This document shows, piece after piece, positions 54,736 through 62,355 of a stretch of DNA of 64,000 nt. A model generated the notes under the pieces. It did no database searches. It saw nothing but the letters and a program-made list of their open reading frames with translations, and was not told the origin of the DNA. Position 1 is the stretch's first letter. Every line of letters starts with the position of its first letter. Source of the stretch: Parazoarcus communis (GTDB lineage: Bacteria; Pseudomonadota; Gammaproteobacteria; Burkholderiales; Rhodocyclaceae); the NCBI RefSeq assembly GCF_003111665.1, contig NZ_CP022188.1:558001-622000 (forward strand). The letters run 5' to 3'. The translations under genes and the position numbers were made by a program.

Positions 54736-55776
54736 TCAGGGCCGGCTTGCGGTGCTGGCCGCAATCCCTGCCTGAACCGGATCAAGGGCGATGGTTTCAC
54801 CGCTGTGCAGGCCGGCAAGCACTTCGACCCCGTCCTCGGCGCCAACGCGCTCGCCAAGGCGCAACTGGCGCAGGCTGAAGCCACCCTTGCCGTCGGCCAC
54901 ATACACCGCAGTCAGCTCTCCGCGACGCAGGATTGCCGTCGACGGCACGACGAGGCGGGCGCTTTCGCCCGACAGGAAATGGACCCGGGCATAACTGCCG
55001 GGCACCACGCCAAGGGTCGCGGGGGGCAGATCCACCCTGACCCGTACAGTATGGGTGCGCGCATCGGCCGCAGGCAGCACGGTGACCGCGGCAGCCTCCA
55101 CCCAGCGTCCAGAACCGGGCAGCTCGACGCTTGCACGCAGAGGTGCCTTGCCAAGGGCGGTCATGCGCTGTTGCGACACATCGGCCACCGCCCGCAAGGC
55201 CGCGGGGTCGTATACGGTGAGCAGCGGGGTACCCGGTTGCGCCATCTCGCCGGCATCGACGTGACGCGCAGCCACCAGACCGGAGAGGGGCGACACGATG
55301 CGGGTATAGCCCACCACCGTCGACGCCTGACCACGACCGGCTTGCGCGCTGCGCACCTGGGCGTCGGCGGCGTCGAGTGCGGAGCGCGCCTGGTCGAGTG
55401 CGGACTGACTGACAAACTTGCTTTCGAACAGGCTGCGGGCACGCTCGTAATCGCTGCGCGCCTTGATTCTGCCCGCCTCGGCCTGCGCAACGCCGGCCTC
55501 GGCACCCGCCACAGCCTGACTTGCCTCGGCAGCATCGATGCGCAGCAGCACGTCGCCACGCGTGACGCGATCGCCCGCATCGACGTTCAGCTCCATGACC
55601 CGACCCGCAATCTGGGCAGCAAGGGTCGCCTGCCTGACCGCCTCGACAGTCGCTTCGGCAGGCTGCGAGACGCTGACCGGACGGGCTTCGATCAACAGGG
55701 TCGGCACCTCGGCACGCGCCAGCGCAGCGCTGCACAGGAGAGCCGACAACAAGAGGGGGACGGTATGCTTGGTCAT
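54736..55776 (-). CDS. RND membrane-fusion (periplasmic adaptor) protein
   Basis: A 346-residue HlyD/AcrA-like adaptor with signal peptide (VPLLLSALLCSAALARA), a lipoyl-like half motif (AAQIAGRVMELNVDAGDRV), a coiled-coil hairpin, and GYTRIVSPLSGLVAARHVDAGE. ATG 55776 is chosen because a promoter and palindrome end 3 bp before it. Partner of the RND permease, 14 nt downstream. Confidence 0.92.
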   Translation of the reverse strand: MTKHTVPLLLSALLCSAALARAEVPTLLIEARPVSVSQPAEATVEAVRQATLAAQIAGRVMELNVDAGDRVTRGDVLLRIDAAEASQAVAGAEAGVAQAEAGRIKARSDYERARSLFESKFVSQSALDQARSALDAADAQVRSAQAGRGQASTVVGYTRIVSPLSGLVAARHVDAGEMAQPGTPLLTVYDPAALRAVADVSQQRMTALGKAPLRASVELPGSGRWVEAAAVTVLPAADARTHTVRVRVDLPPATLGVVPGSYARVHFLSGESARLVVPSTAILRRGELTAVYVADGKGGFSLRQLRLGERVGAEDGVEVLAGLHSGETIALDPVQAGIAASTASRP

Positions 55777-55779
55777 GAA

Positions 55780-55811
55780 TATAAGTATATGCTTATAATT
55801 GTGACCGTCAA
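55780..55811 (-). promoter_or_regulatory. RND operon promoter with ArsR/BigR-type operator on the -10
   Basis: On the minus strand TTGACG (55811-55806), 16 bp, then TATACT (55789-55784) is a near-consensus promoter. The palindrome TATAAGTATATGCTTATA (55780-55797; arms TATAAG/CTTATA) covers the -10. The predicted transcript start is at or next to the ATG at 55776, so translation is probably leaderless. The AT-rich palindrome style matches thiol-sensing ArsR-family repressors of the BigR/SqrR/YgaV type; no such regulator gene is adjacent. Confidence 0.68.
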
Positions 55812-55859
55812 GCATTCCATGCTGCTACTCAAGCGCTGCGGATGCTCGCAGCGCGGGGC

Positions 55860-56249
55860 TTAGCCGAGCGCGCTCAAGCCGTAATCTGCGATCGCGGCAA
55901 CGACCCCCGGTGCCTCGCCTACGGCCAGGCTCAGACGGAATTCGCATCCGGGGTGTCGCTGCCGGGCTGCGTCGAGCAACACCGGCACATCACGCTTGAG
56001 GTGCCCGCCCTGAGCGAGAAAGACAGGTACCACCGCGATTCGGGTCACGCCGCGCGCGACCAGCGCATCCACCGCAAGGTCAAGGGTCGGACTCATGAAC
56101 TCGAGAAAGGCCAGCTCCACGTGCTGCCCGGGCGCGCGCGCGAGCATGTTTTCGCGGATACGCTGCATCGGCCCTGCCCACTCGGGGTCGCGCGCGCCAT
56201 GGCCAAAGAGGATCACGGCCTGTGCTGCCGGGGAAGTGGTTTGAGTCAT
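55860..56249 (-). CDS. CbiX-like sirohydrochlorin chelatase
   Basis: A 129-residue protein with ILFGHGARDPEWAG (catalytic His) and AQGGHLKRDVP (second His), the small one-domain CbiX/SirB type that inserts cobalt, nickel or iron into sirohydrochlorin. No cob or cys genes flank it, so the metal is unknown. It is downstream of tcdA with a 27-nt gap on the same strand. Confidence 0.88.
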   Translation of the reverse strand: MTQTTSPAAQAVILFGHGARDPEWAGPMQRIRENMLARAPGQHVELAFLEFMSPTLDLAVDALVARGVTRIAVVPVFLAQGGHLKRDVPVLLDAARQRHPGCEFRLSLAVGEAPGVVAAIADYGLSALG

Positions 56250-56276
56250 GGGAAATCCAGTCAGGTTGGAGCGGAG

Positions 56277-57077
56277 TCAGACCGCGGATTTCAGCAAATG
56301 ATCCATGGCGCGCGCAGCGACGAACAGACCGACGCTGGCCGTCATCGCCATGCTCGATCCGTAACCTGCGCACGCCAGGCCCTGTGGCCCCCGTCCCGCG
56401 TCGCACGCGGCGGCCTCGGGGTAGCGCAGCGGCTCGCAGGAATAGACCGCCTCGATGGCGAACTTGCGCTTCGGGTCGCGCGGAAAATTATGTTCCTTGC
56501 GCAACTGCGCGCGCACCTTTGCCAGCAGCGGGTCCTGTTCGGTACGTGACAGATCGTCCACCCGGATGCGCGTCGGATCGGTCTTGCCACCCGCGCCGCC
56601 CGCCATGACCAGCGTCAGTTGATGGAGGCGACAATGGGCCGCCATCGCGACCTTTGCACGCACGTTGTCGATGGCATCGACGACCACATCGAAGCCCTTG
56701 AGCAACTCGCCCACGTTTTCGGGCGTGAGGAAATCGTCGACCTGCGTCACCTTGCACAGCGGATTGATTCCGCGAACCCGCTCGCTCATGGCCGCCACCT
56801 TGGCCTGGCCGAGGGTGGCATCCAGCGCATGGGCCTGACGGTTGATGTTCGACTCGGCAACATGATCGAGATCGATCAGCGTCAGATGCCCAACGCCGCT
56901 GCGCGCGAGCGCCTCGACCACCCAGGACCCCACGCCGCCAATGCCAACAACACAGACCGAAGACGCACTCAGACGCGCAAGCGCCTGATCGCCATAGAGG
57001 CGTCCGATACCGCCGAAGCGGCGCTCGACATCGACGTCGGGCATCGAATCGGCGGAGGAAACAGCAGCAGACAACAT
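56277..57077 (-). CDS. tcdA: tRNA threonylcarbamoyladenosine dehydratase
   Basis: A 266-residue E1-like protein with GIGGVGSWVVEALARSG (ATP/adenylation fold), DLDHVAESNINRQ and a C-terminal GYGSSMAMTASVGLFVA segment. TcdA cyclises t6A to ct6A in tRNA using ATP. The start ATG gives normal family length. Independent of neighbours by function. Confidence 0.93.
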   Translation of the reverse strand: MLSAAVSSADSMPDVDVERRFGGIGRLYGDQALARLSASSVCVVGIGGVGSWVVEALARSGVGHLTLIDLDHVAESNINRQAHALDATLGQAKVAAMSERVRGINPLCKVTQVDDFLTPENVGELLKGFDVVVDAIDNVRAKVAMAAHCRLHQLTLVMAGGAGGKTDPTRIRVDDLSRTEQDPLLAKVRAQLRKEHNFPRDPKRKFAIEAVYSCEPLRYPEAAACDAGRGPQGLACAGYGSSMAMTASVGLFVAARAMDHLLKSAV

Positions 57078-57140
57078 GGACGAATCATCGTGAAGAGGGA
57101 AGGCCCGATCTTACCCCAGCGCCTTGCCCGGCACGCAGAC

Positions 57141-58109
57141 TCAGAGGGTTGCGGCGGCCTCGACGCGCAGGGAGTCGAGCCAGACTCCAAGCCCCTGGGC
57201 GTTGAGCTCGAGGTCCATGCGCAACAGTTGCAGCGCTTCGTCCTCGTTGAGGGCCCAGTGCTGACGCGCAGTTTCCTCGCGCACGATCTGCTCCAGACCG
57301 GCAAGAATCTCGACATGGCGCGCCACACCGTCGCCACGCGCGGCGCGTGCAACCGCAACCTGGGTATCGATCAGCCGGTGCAGATCGCCGGCCAGACGTT
57401 CGACATCTTCCACCCTGCTGTAATGCGTCAGGTACATCGCCCGCGGACCAAAGGCGAGCATGCGGTCGATGGATTCGTGCATTGCGTCGGGATCGAACTG
57501 CGACGGCGTGGTCGTCGGATAGACGAACGCACGCCCATCCACGTCCAGTTCGCGATAGGAAACGCCGAAAATGTCCCCGGTGAAGAACGCTCGTGCGCGC
57601 TCGTCCCAGATCGCCACGTGATGCCGCGCATGCCCCGGCGTGTCGACAATTCGCAGCCTGCGCGCGCCGAGCGAAATCTCAAGCCCGTCCTCGGCCGACA
57701 CGATGCGCTCAGCCGGCACAGGCGCCAGGCGTCCGTAGAGCCGGAAAGTCTGCTCCGCCCCATATACCGCAGCAGCACCCTCCCACAGACGCGACGGGTC
57801 GATCATGTGGCGCACGCCGCGCGGGTGCACCACCAGCTTCGCATTCGGCAGTGCGCACATCATGCTGCCGGCCCCGCCCGCATGGTCGAGATGGATATGC
57901 GTGAGCAGCACCCAGTCGACCGCGCCCGGGGTAATGCCGAGACTGGCCAGTGCGCCCAGAATGCGGGGAATCGAAGCGTTGCAGCCGGTATCGACCACGG
58001 CAGCGCGACCGGTATCGACGATCAGATGAATCGCAGCCACCTGCGGCCGCTCACCATAGCCCGAGTCAATGGCATAAATGCCATCCGGATAAGTTGTAAT
58101 GTCATTCAT
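57141..58109 (-). CDS. MBL-fold metallohydrolase
   Basis: A 322-residue beta-lactamase-fold hydrolase with the metal motif THIHLDHAGG, later PGHARHH and FTGDIFG, all zinc-ligand positions of glyoxalase II/persulfide-dioxygenase-like enzymes. Substrate unknown. ATG 58109 is preferred; an extension to 58256 is possible but non-conserved. Divergent from the aminotransferase gene. Confidence 0.87.
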   Translation of the reverse strand: MNDITTYPDGIYAIDSGYGERPQVAAIHLIVDTGRAAVVDTGCNASIPRILGALASLGITPGAVDWVLLTHIHLDHAGGAGSMMCALPNAKLVVHPRGVRHMIDPSRLWEGAAAVYGAEQTFRLYGRLAPVPAERIVSAEDGLEISLGARRLRIVDTPGHARHHVAIWDERARAFFTGDIFGVSYRELDVDGRAFVYPTTTPSQFDPDAMHESIDRMLAFGPRAMYLTHYSRVEDVERLAGDLHRLIDTQVAVARAARGDGVARHVEILAGLEQIVREETARQHWALNEDEALQLLRMDLELNAQGLGVWLDSLRVEAAATL

Positions 58110-58232
58110 GATCAGTGTCCCACCCTGTTCTGCTGTTTTGCTCTTTTGTGCAATTGTATCCACACGGCGTGATACGTGATGCATGGCAAACCGCACGTTA
58201 CACTCGCACCTCCTGAACGCACGGTTCCAAGC

Positions 58233-59384
58233 ATGAGCTTCGACTTCAACAGACATCCGGATCGCCGCGATGTTCCCGGCGAGAAATGGGGCCGTTTCAG
58301 CGGTCGTGACATCCTGCCGCTGTGGGTTGCCGATATGGACTTCACGGCACCACCTGCGGTGCTAGAGGCACTGCACGCCCGTATCGACCATGGCGTCTTC
58401 GGTTACACCGAAGCGTGGCCCTCGCTGATCGAAGCCGTGACAGACGGTATTGAGCGGGATCACGGCTGGCGTGTCGAACCCGACTGGCTGGTGTGGCTGC
58501 CCGGTGTGGTGACCGGCTTCAACCTTGCCTGCCGGGCGGTGGGCGAGGCCGGCGACGGGGTGTTTACTGCGACGCCGGTCTACCCTCCCTTCCTGTTCGC
58601 GCCGGGCAACAGCGACCGCAGACTGATCACCAGCCCCCTCGAACTGGAAGGCGGTCGCTGGCAGTGGAGCCGCGAGGCCACGGCGGCAGCGATGGATCCA
58701 CGTACCCGCCTGTTCATGCTGTGCAATCCGCACAACCCGGTCGGCCGTGTGTTCGACCGCGACGAACTGACCTGGATCGCGGCCCTCGCTGAAGAGCGCG
58801 ACCTGGTGATATGCAGTGATGAGATCCACTGTGGGCTGGTGCTCGATGAGGATCGTCCGCACATCCCGATCGCGGCGCTCGACGAACGGGTCGCCCGCCG
58901 CACGATCACCCTGATGGCCCCATCCAAGACGTGGAATATTGCCGCGCTCTATTCATCGTTCGCGATCATCCCCGATGCAGAGTTGCGTCGGCGCTACCGT
59001 CACGTGATGCGTGGCATCGTGCCCCAGGTGAATGTGCTCGGCCTGGTCGCCACCGAGGCGGCCTACCGCGACGGCGGTCCATGGCGCGCAGCGCTGCTCG
59101 ACCATCTGCGTGCCAACCGCGCACGCGTGCTTGAAGCCGTCGCGGCCATGCCCGGCCTGAGCACGACTGCGCCGGAGGCCACCTATCTGGCCTGGATTGA
59201 CTGCCGCGAAGCAGGCCTGGACGACCCGGCAGGCTTTTTCGAGGCGGGTGGAGTGGGCTTGTCCGACGGTCGCGGATTTGGCCTGCCCGGCTTCGTGCGG
59301 CTAAATTTCGGCTGCGCACGCGACACGCTCGACGGAGCCTTGAGCCGCATGGCACACGCCCTGAGCACGCGCCCGGCCTCATGA
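58233..59384 (+). CDS. PatB/MalY-type PLP aminotransferase or C-S lyase
   Basis: A 383-residue fold-type I PLP enzyme starting MSFDFNRHPDRRDV, with LWVADMDFTAPPAVLEAL, NPHNPVGRVFDRDEL, ICSDEIHCGLVLD and Lys in MAPSKTWNIAAL. This is the PatB/MalY family, whose members act as cystathionine beta-lyases or aminotransferases. Start fixed by family N-terminus. Convergent with the REC-REC-GGDEF-EAL gene after a 10-nt gap. Confidence 0.88.
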   Translation: MSFDFNRHPDRRDVPGEKWGRFSGRDILPLWVADMDFTAPPAVLEALHARIDHGVFGYTEAWPSLIEAVTDGIERDHGWRVEPDWLVWLPGVVTGFNLACRAVGEAGDGVFTATPVYPPFLFAPGNSDRRLITSPLELEGGRWQWSREATAAAMDPRTRLFMLCNPHNPVGRVFDRDELTWIAALAEERDLVICSDEIHCGLVLDEDRPHIPIAALDERVARRTITLMAPSKTWNIAALYSSFAIIPDAELRRRYRHVMRGIVPQVNVLGLVATEAAYRDGGPWRAALLDHLRANRARVLEAVAAMPGLSTTAPEATYLAWIDCREAGLDDPAGFFEAGGVGLSDGRGFGLPGFVRLNFGCARDTLDGALSRMAHALSTRPAS

Positions 59385-59394
59385 CCGGGCAGCG

Positions 59395-61896
59395 CTAGGC
59401 GCAGAAGCCCGCAAGCAGAAAGCGCTGTTCGAAATCGACCGGGGGTACGGGCGGGCTGCAGGAGTAGCCCTGCCAACTGCCGCAGCCGATCGTCTTCAGC
59501 AGGGCGAGCTGCGCATCGTTCTCGACCCCTTCGGCCTGCACCGCGATATCCAGCGCATTGGCCATGGCAACGATGGCCGATGCAATCGCGAGGTCGTTGC
59601 GGTCATCGGCCAGATCCTTGATGAAGCTGCGATCGATCTTGAGCTTGTCGATCGAAAAGCGCTTGAGATACGCGAGCGAGGAATAACCCGTTCCGAAATC
59701 GTCGATTGCCAGCCTGACGCCGTGCTGCTTGAGCTGGTCGAGCAGCACGGCGGCCTTCTCGCCCTGCTGCATCAGGCTGCTCTCGGTCAGCTCGATTTCG
59801 AGGCGCTCAGCCGCCAGCCCGGACTCGGCAAGCACTTGCAGCAACATCGTGCCGACGTCCTGTCGCCGCACCTGCTCGGCCGACAGATTGACGGCAACCG
59901 AAGGCAGCACGAAACCCTGCGCATCCCAGGCCCGCATCTGCCGGCACGCTTCGCGCAGCACCCACTCGCCCAGCTGCACGATGAGGCCGGTTTCCTCTGC
60001 CATCGGGATGAAGTCTGCGGGCGAGATCATCTGCTCGCCCGGCGGCTGCCACCGCACGAGCGCCTCTGCACCCAGCAGGGTCCCGTCCGACACCGAAAGC
60101 ACCGGCTGATAGAACACCACGAACTCTTCGTTGGTCAGCCCGCGCCGGAGGCGGGTTTCCAGGTCGAGACGCTGCGACGCGAAGCGGGTCAGGTCTTCGG
60201 TATAGAAACCGTAGGTGTTTCGTCCCTGCGACTTGGCCCGGTACATCGCGGCATCCGCGTTGCGCACCAGCGCCATGTGATCCTCACCGTCATCCGGGTA
60301 CAGGCTCACCCCCACACTGGCGTGCATGAACACTTCCTGCCCGCTGTCGAGCCTGAACGGTTCGGCCAGCGCGTCGACCAGCCCTTTCGCGACCACCGCG
60401 GCCGCTGCAGGGGTTTCGATGCGTTCAATCAGCACCATGAACTCGTCACCACCAAGGCGTCCGAGGGTGTCCTCGCTCCTGAGGTGCCCCCGCAGGCGCT
60501 TGCCGACCGCACACAGCAACTGATCCCCGATCTGGTGCCCGAGGCTGTCATTGATGGTCTTGAAGCGGTCGAGGTCGAGACAGATCGCCGCCAGCCCCTG
60601 CTTTTGCCGCCTCGCGACCTCGATCGCATGCTCCAGCCTGGACATGATCAGCAGACGGTTGGGGAGGTCGGTGAGCGGGTCGTAGTGCGAGAGGTGGCTG
60701 AGCCTGGCTTCGGTCTGCCGCAACGCACTGATGTCGGTGAACACGCCCACGTAATTCGTGACCTCGCCGGCATCGTCGCACACCGCGTTGAGCGTCAGCC
60801 ACTCGGGATAAAGCTCACCATTCTTGCGCCGGTTCCACAGCTCCCCCTGCCAGCAACCGGTTCGGGTCAGGGTGGCCCACATGGTCTGGTAGAAGTCGCG
60901 ACCATGGCGGCCTGAGCGCAGAAATCGCGGATTCTGACCGATGGAGTCCTCGCGGGTATAACCGGTGAGTTCGGTAAAGGCCCGGTTGACCGACACGATC
61001 CTGCCGTCGAGATCGGTGATCAAAACGCCGTCATGCGTGCTGTCGATCACCGCGGAGTGAAGTCGGAGGCGCTCGGTAAGCGCCCTGAGCGCGGTGCGTT
61101 CACGCACCAGTTCGGCCTGTCGAAACGCATTGTCGAGCACGACAGGCAGCTCGTGCAGATAGCCGTCGTGCTTGATGAGGTAGTCGGACACCCCCAGACG
61201 CAGTGCCTGCGCTGCGGTCTCCTCACTGCCCTGACCGGTGACGACGACGATCGGGATATCGAACCGGTGGTCCCGGCGCAGCGATTTGGTGAGATCGAGC
61301 GCATTCATGCCGGGCAGGACATAGTCGAGCAGCAGGACATCGTAGGGCGTCGTCCTTGCTGCCGCCTGCAGCCGCGACAGCACGGCGTCGGGACCGCGCA
61401 CGACGTCGATTCGCAGATGCGGAGCCGACTGTGCCAGGCGCCGCAAGGTGAGATCGATATCGAAAAGATGATGCTCTGCGTACAGCACGCGCACCGGGCG
61501 GCTGCGACGCGCAGCCTCGGCACGGGCCCGCTCCATGGCGAAAGTCAGCGTGCCCGGCAGGTGCTCGAGGTAGTCTCCGTCCTTGACCAGATAATCGTCC
61601 GCACCGGACTTGAGGGCCGCGATCGCCGCGCCTTCGTCACCCGAGCCGGTCAGCACCACACAGGCGAGCGCCAGACCCCGCTCGTGTATCGCCCCGAGCA
61701 GATCCAGTCCGCTGCCATCCGGCAGGGAAAGGTCGGTGAGCACGATATCGTAGGTCTTCCCCAGGTCGATGGCAGCCAGCCCCTCGGCAAGCGAGCTGGC
61801 GACATCGATTGCGAGCTCGGGCATGCTGCGCGCGAGGGTGCGCTGCAGCAGGTCGACGTCAACCGGGTTGTCTTCGACGTACAGGGCTCTGATCAC
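59395..61896 (-). CDS. REC-REC-PAS-GGDEF-EAL c-di-GMP response regulator
   Basis: An 833-residue protein with GTG start. The first receiver has intact phosphorylation residues (VEDN at 7-10, Asp55 in LTDLSLPDG, LTGSG, LVKDG). The second receiver (about 136-255) keeps its Asp191 (LLLDYVLPG) but the acidic pocket reads AEHHLFD, so phosphorylation may be altered. PAS/PAC follows (about 290-395), then GGDEF (RLGGDEFMVL) and EAL (EALVRW, ELTESSLM, DDFGTGYSS, EGVE), both apparently intact. Last gene of the kinase-regulator operon. Confidence 0.92.
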   Translation of the reverse strand: MIRALYVEDNPVDVDLLQRTLARSMPELAIDVASSLAEGLAAIDLGKTYDIVLTDLSLPDGSGLDLLGAIHERGLALACVVLTGSGDEGAAIAALKSGADDYLVKDGDYLEHLPGTLTFAMERARAEAARRSRPVRVLYAEHHLFDIDLTLRRLAQSAPHLRIDVVRGPDAVLSRLQAAARTTPYDVLLLDYVLPGMNALDLTKSLRRDHRFDIPIVVVTGQGSEETAAQALRLGVSDYLIKHDGYLHELPVVLDNAFRQAELVRERTALRALTERLRLHSAVIDSTHDGVLITDLDGRIVSVNRAFTELTGYTREDSIGQNPRFLRSGRHGRDFYQTMWATLTRTGCWQGELWNRRKNGELYPEWLTLNAVCDDAGEVTNYVGVFTDISALRQTEARLSHLSHYDPLTDLPNRLLIMSRLEHAIEVARRQKQGLAAICLDLDRFKTINDSLGHQIGDQLLCAVGKRLRGHLRSEDTLGRLGGDEFMVLIERIETPAAAAVVAKGLVDALAEPFRLDSGQEVFMHASVGVSLYPDDGEDHMALVRNADAAMYRAKSQGRNTYGFYTEDLTRFASQRLDLETRLRRGLTNEEFVVFYQPVLSVSDGTLLGAEALVRWQPPGEQMISPADFIPMAEETGLIVQLGEWVLREACRQMRAWDAQGFVLPSVAVNLSAEQVRRQDVGTMLLQVLAESGLAAERLEIELTESSLMQQGEKAAVLLDQLKQHGVRLAIDDFGTGYSSLAYLKRFSIDKLKIDRSFIKDLADDRNDLAIASAIVAMANALDIAVQAEGVENDAQLALLKTIGCGSWQGYSCSPPVPPVDFEQRFLLAGFCA

Positions 61897-61911
61897 GTTC
61901 TCGGGCAGTCC

Positions 61912-62355
61912 TTATGACAATGAATGGACCGGCTTGTTGAGCACACACCAGTACAGCTCGATCTGGGCAGCCACGCTCGCGAAACTGTCGAAATCGACCG
62001 GCTTCATGATGTACGAGTTGGCACCCAGTTCATACGCCGTCTTGATGTCGCGATCCTCGTCCGAGGTCGTCAGCACCACGACGGGCATTCCGCACGCAGC
62101 CTTGCACGCCTTGAACTGGCGCAATACCTCGAGACCGCTGACCTTGGGCAAGTTCAGGTCGAGCAGAACGACGAGCGGAAGCGGCTCGCCCGCCTCCCAC
62201 CCCGGCAGGAGATCGAGCGCTTCCTGTCCGTCGCGTGCAACCTGAATGGGGTTGAGGAGGTGACGGCGCTTGAAGGCGCGCAGCGTGAGATCAAGATCGG
62301 CCGGGTTGTCCTCGATCAGAAGAATCGGCCTCGTGCTCGGCAGCGGATCGTTCAT
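61912..62355 (-). CDS. Single-domain response regulator (Rcp1-like)
   Basis: A 147-residue CheY-like receiver with EDNPADLDL (acidic pocket), Asp66 (LLDLNLP), LTTSDEDRD and YIMKPVDFDSF. This is the Rcp1/phytochrome-associated type with no output domain. ATG 62355 overlaps the kinase stop (ATGA) and its end is 15 nt before the next gene. It probably relays phosphate from the kinase, perhaps to the downstream receiver pair. Confidence 0.92.
   Translation of the reverse strand: MNDPLPSTRPILLIEDNPADLDLTLRAFKRRHLLNPIQVARDGQEALDLLPGWEAGEPLPLVVLLDLNLPKVSGLEVLRQFKACKAACGMPVVVLTTSDEDRDIKTAYELGANSYIMKPVDFDSFASVAAQIELYWCVLNKPVHSLS

Noticed and set aside
53084..54775. A 563-codon plus-strand open frame antisense to the RND permease gene
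   Set aside because: Long antisense frames are expected in GC-rich codon usage. Composition is His/Arg/Gln-rich with no fold, and the minus strand encodes an unmistakable RND protein.
56619..58172. A 517-codon plus-strand frame spanning tcdA and the MBL hydrolase
   Set aside because: It bridges two real minus-strand genes and shows no recognisable motif.
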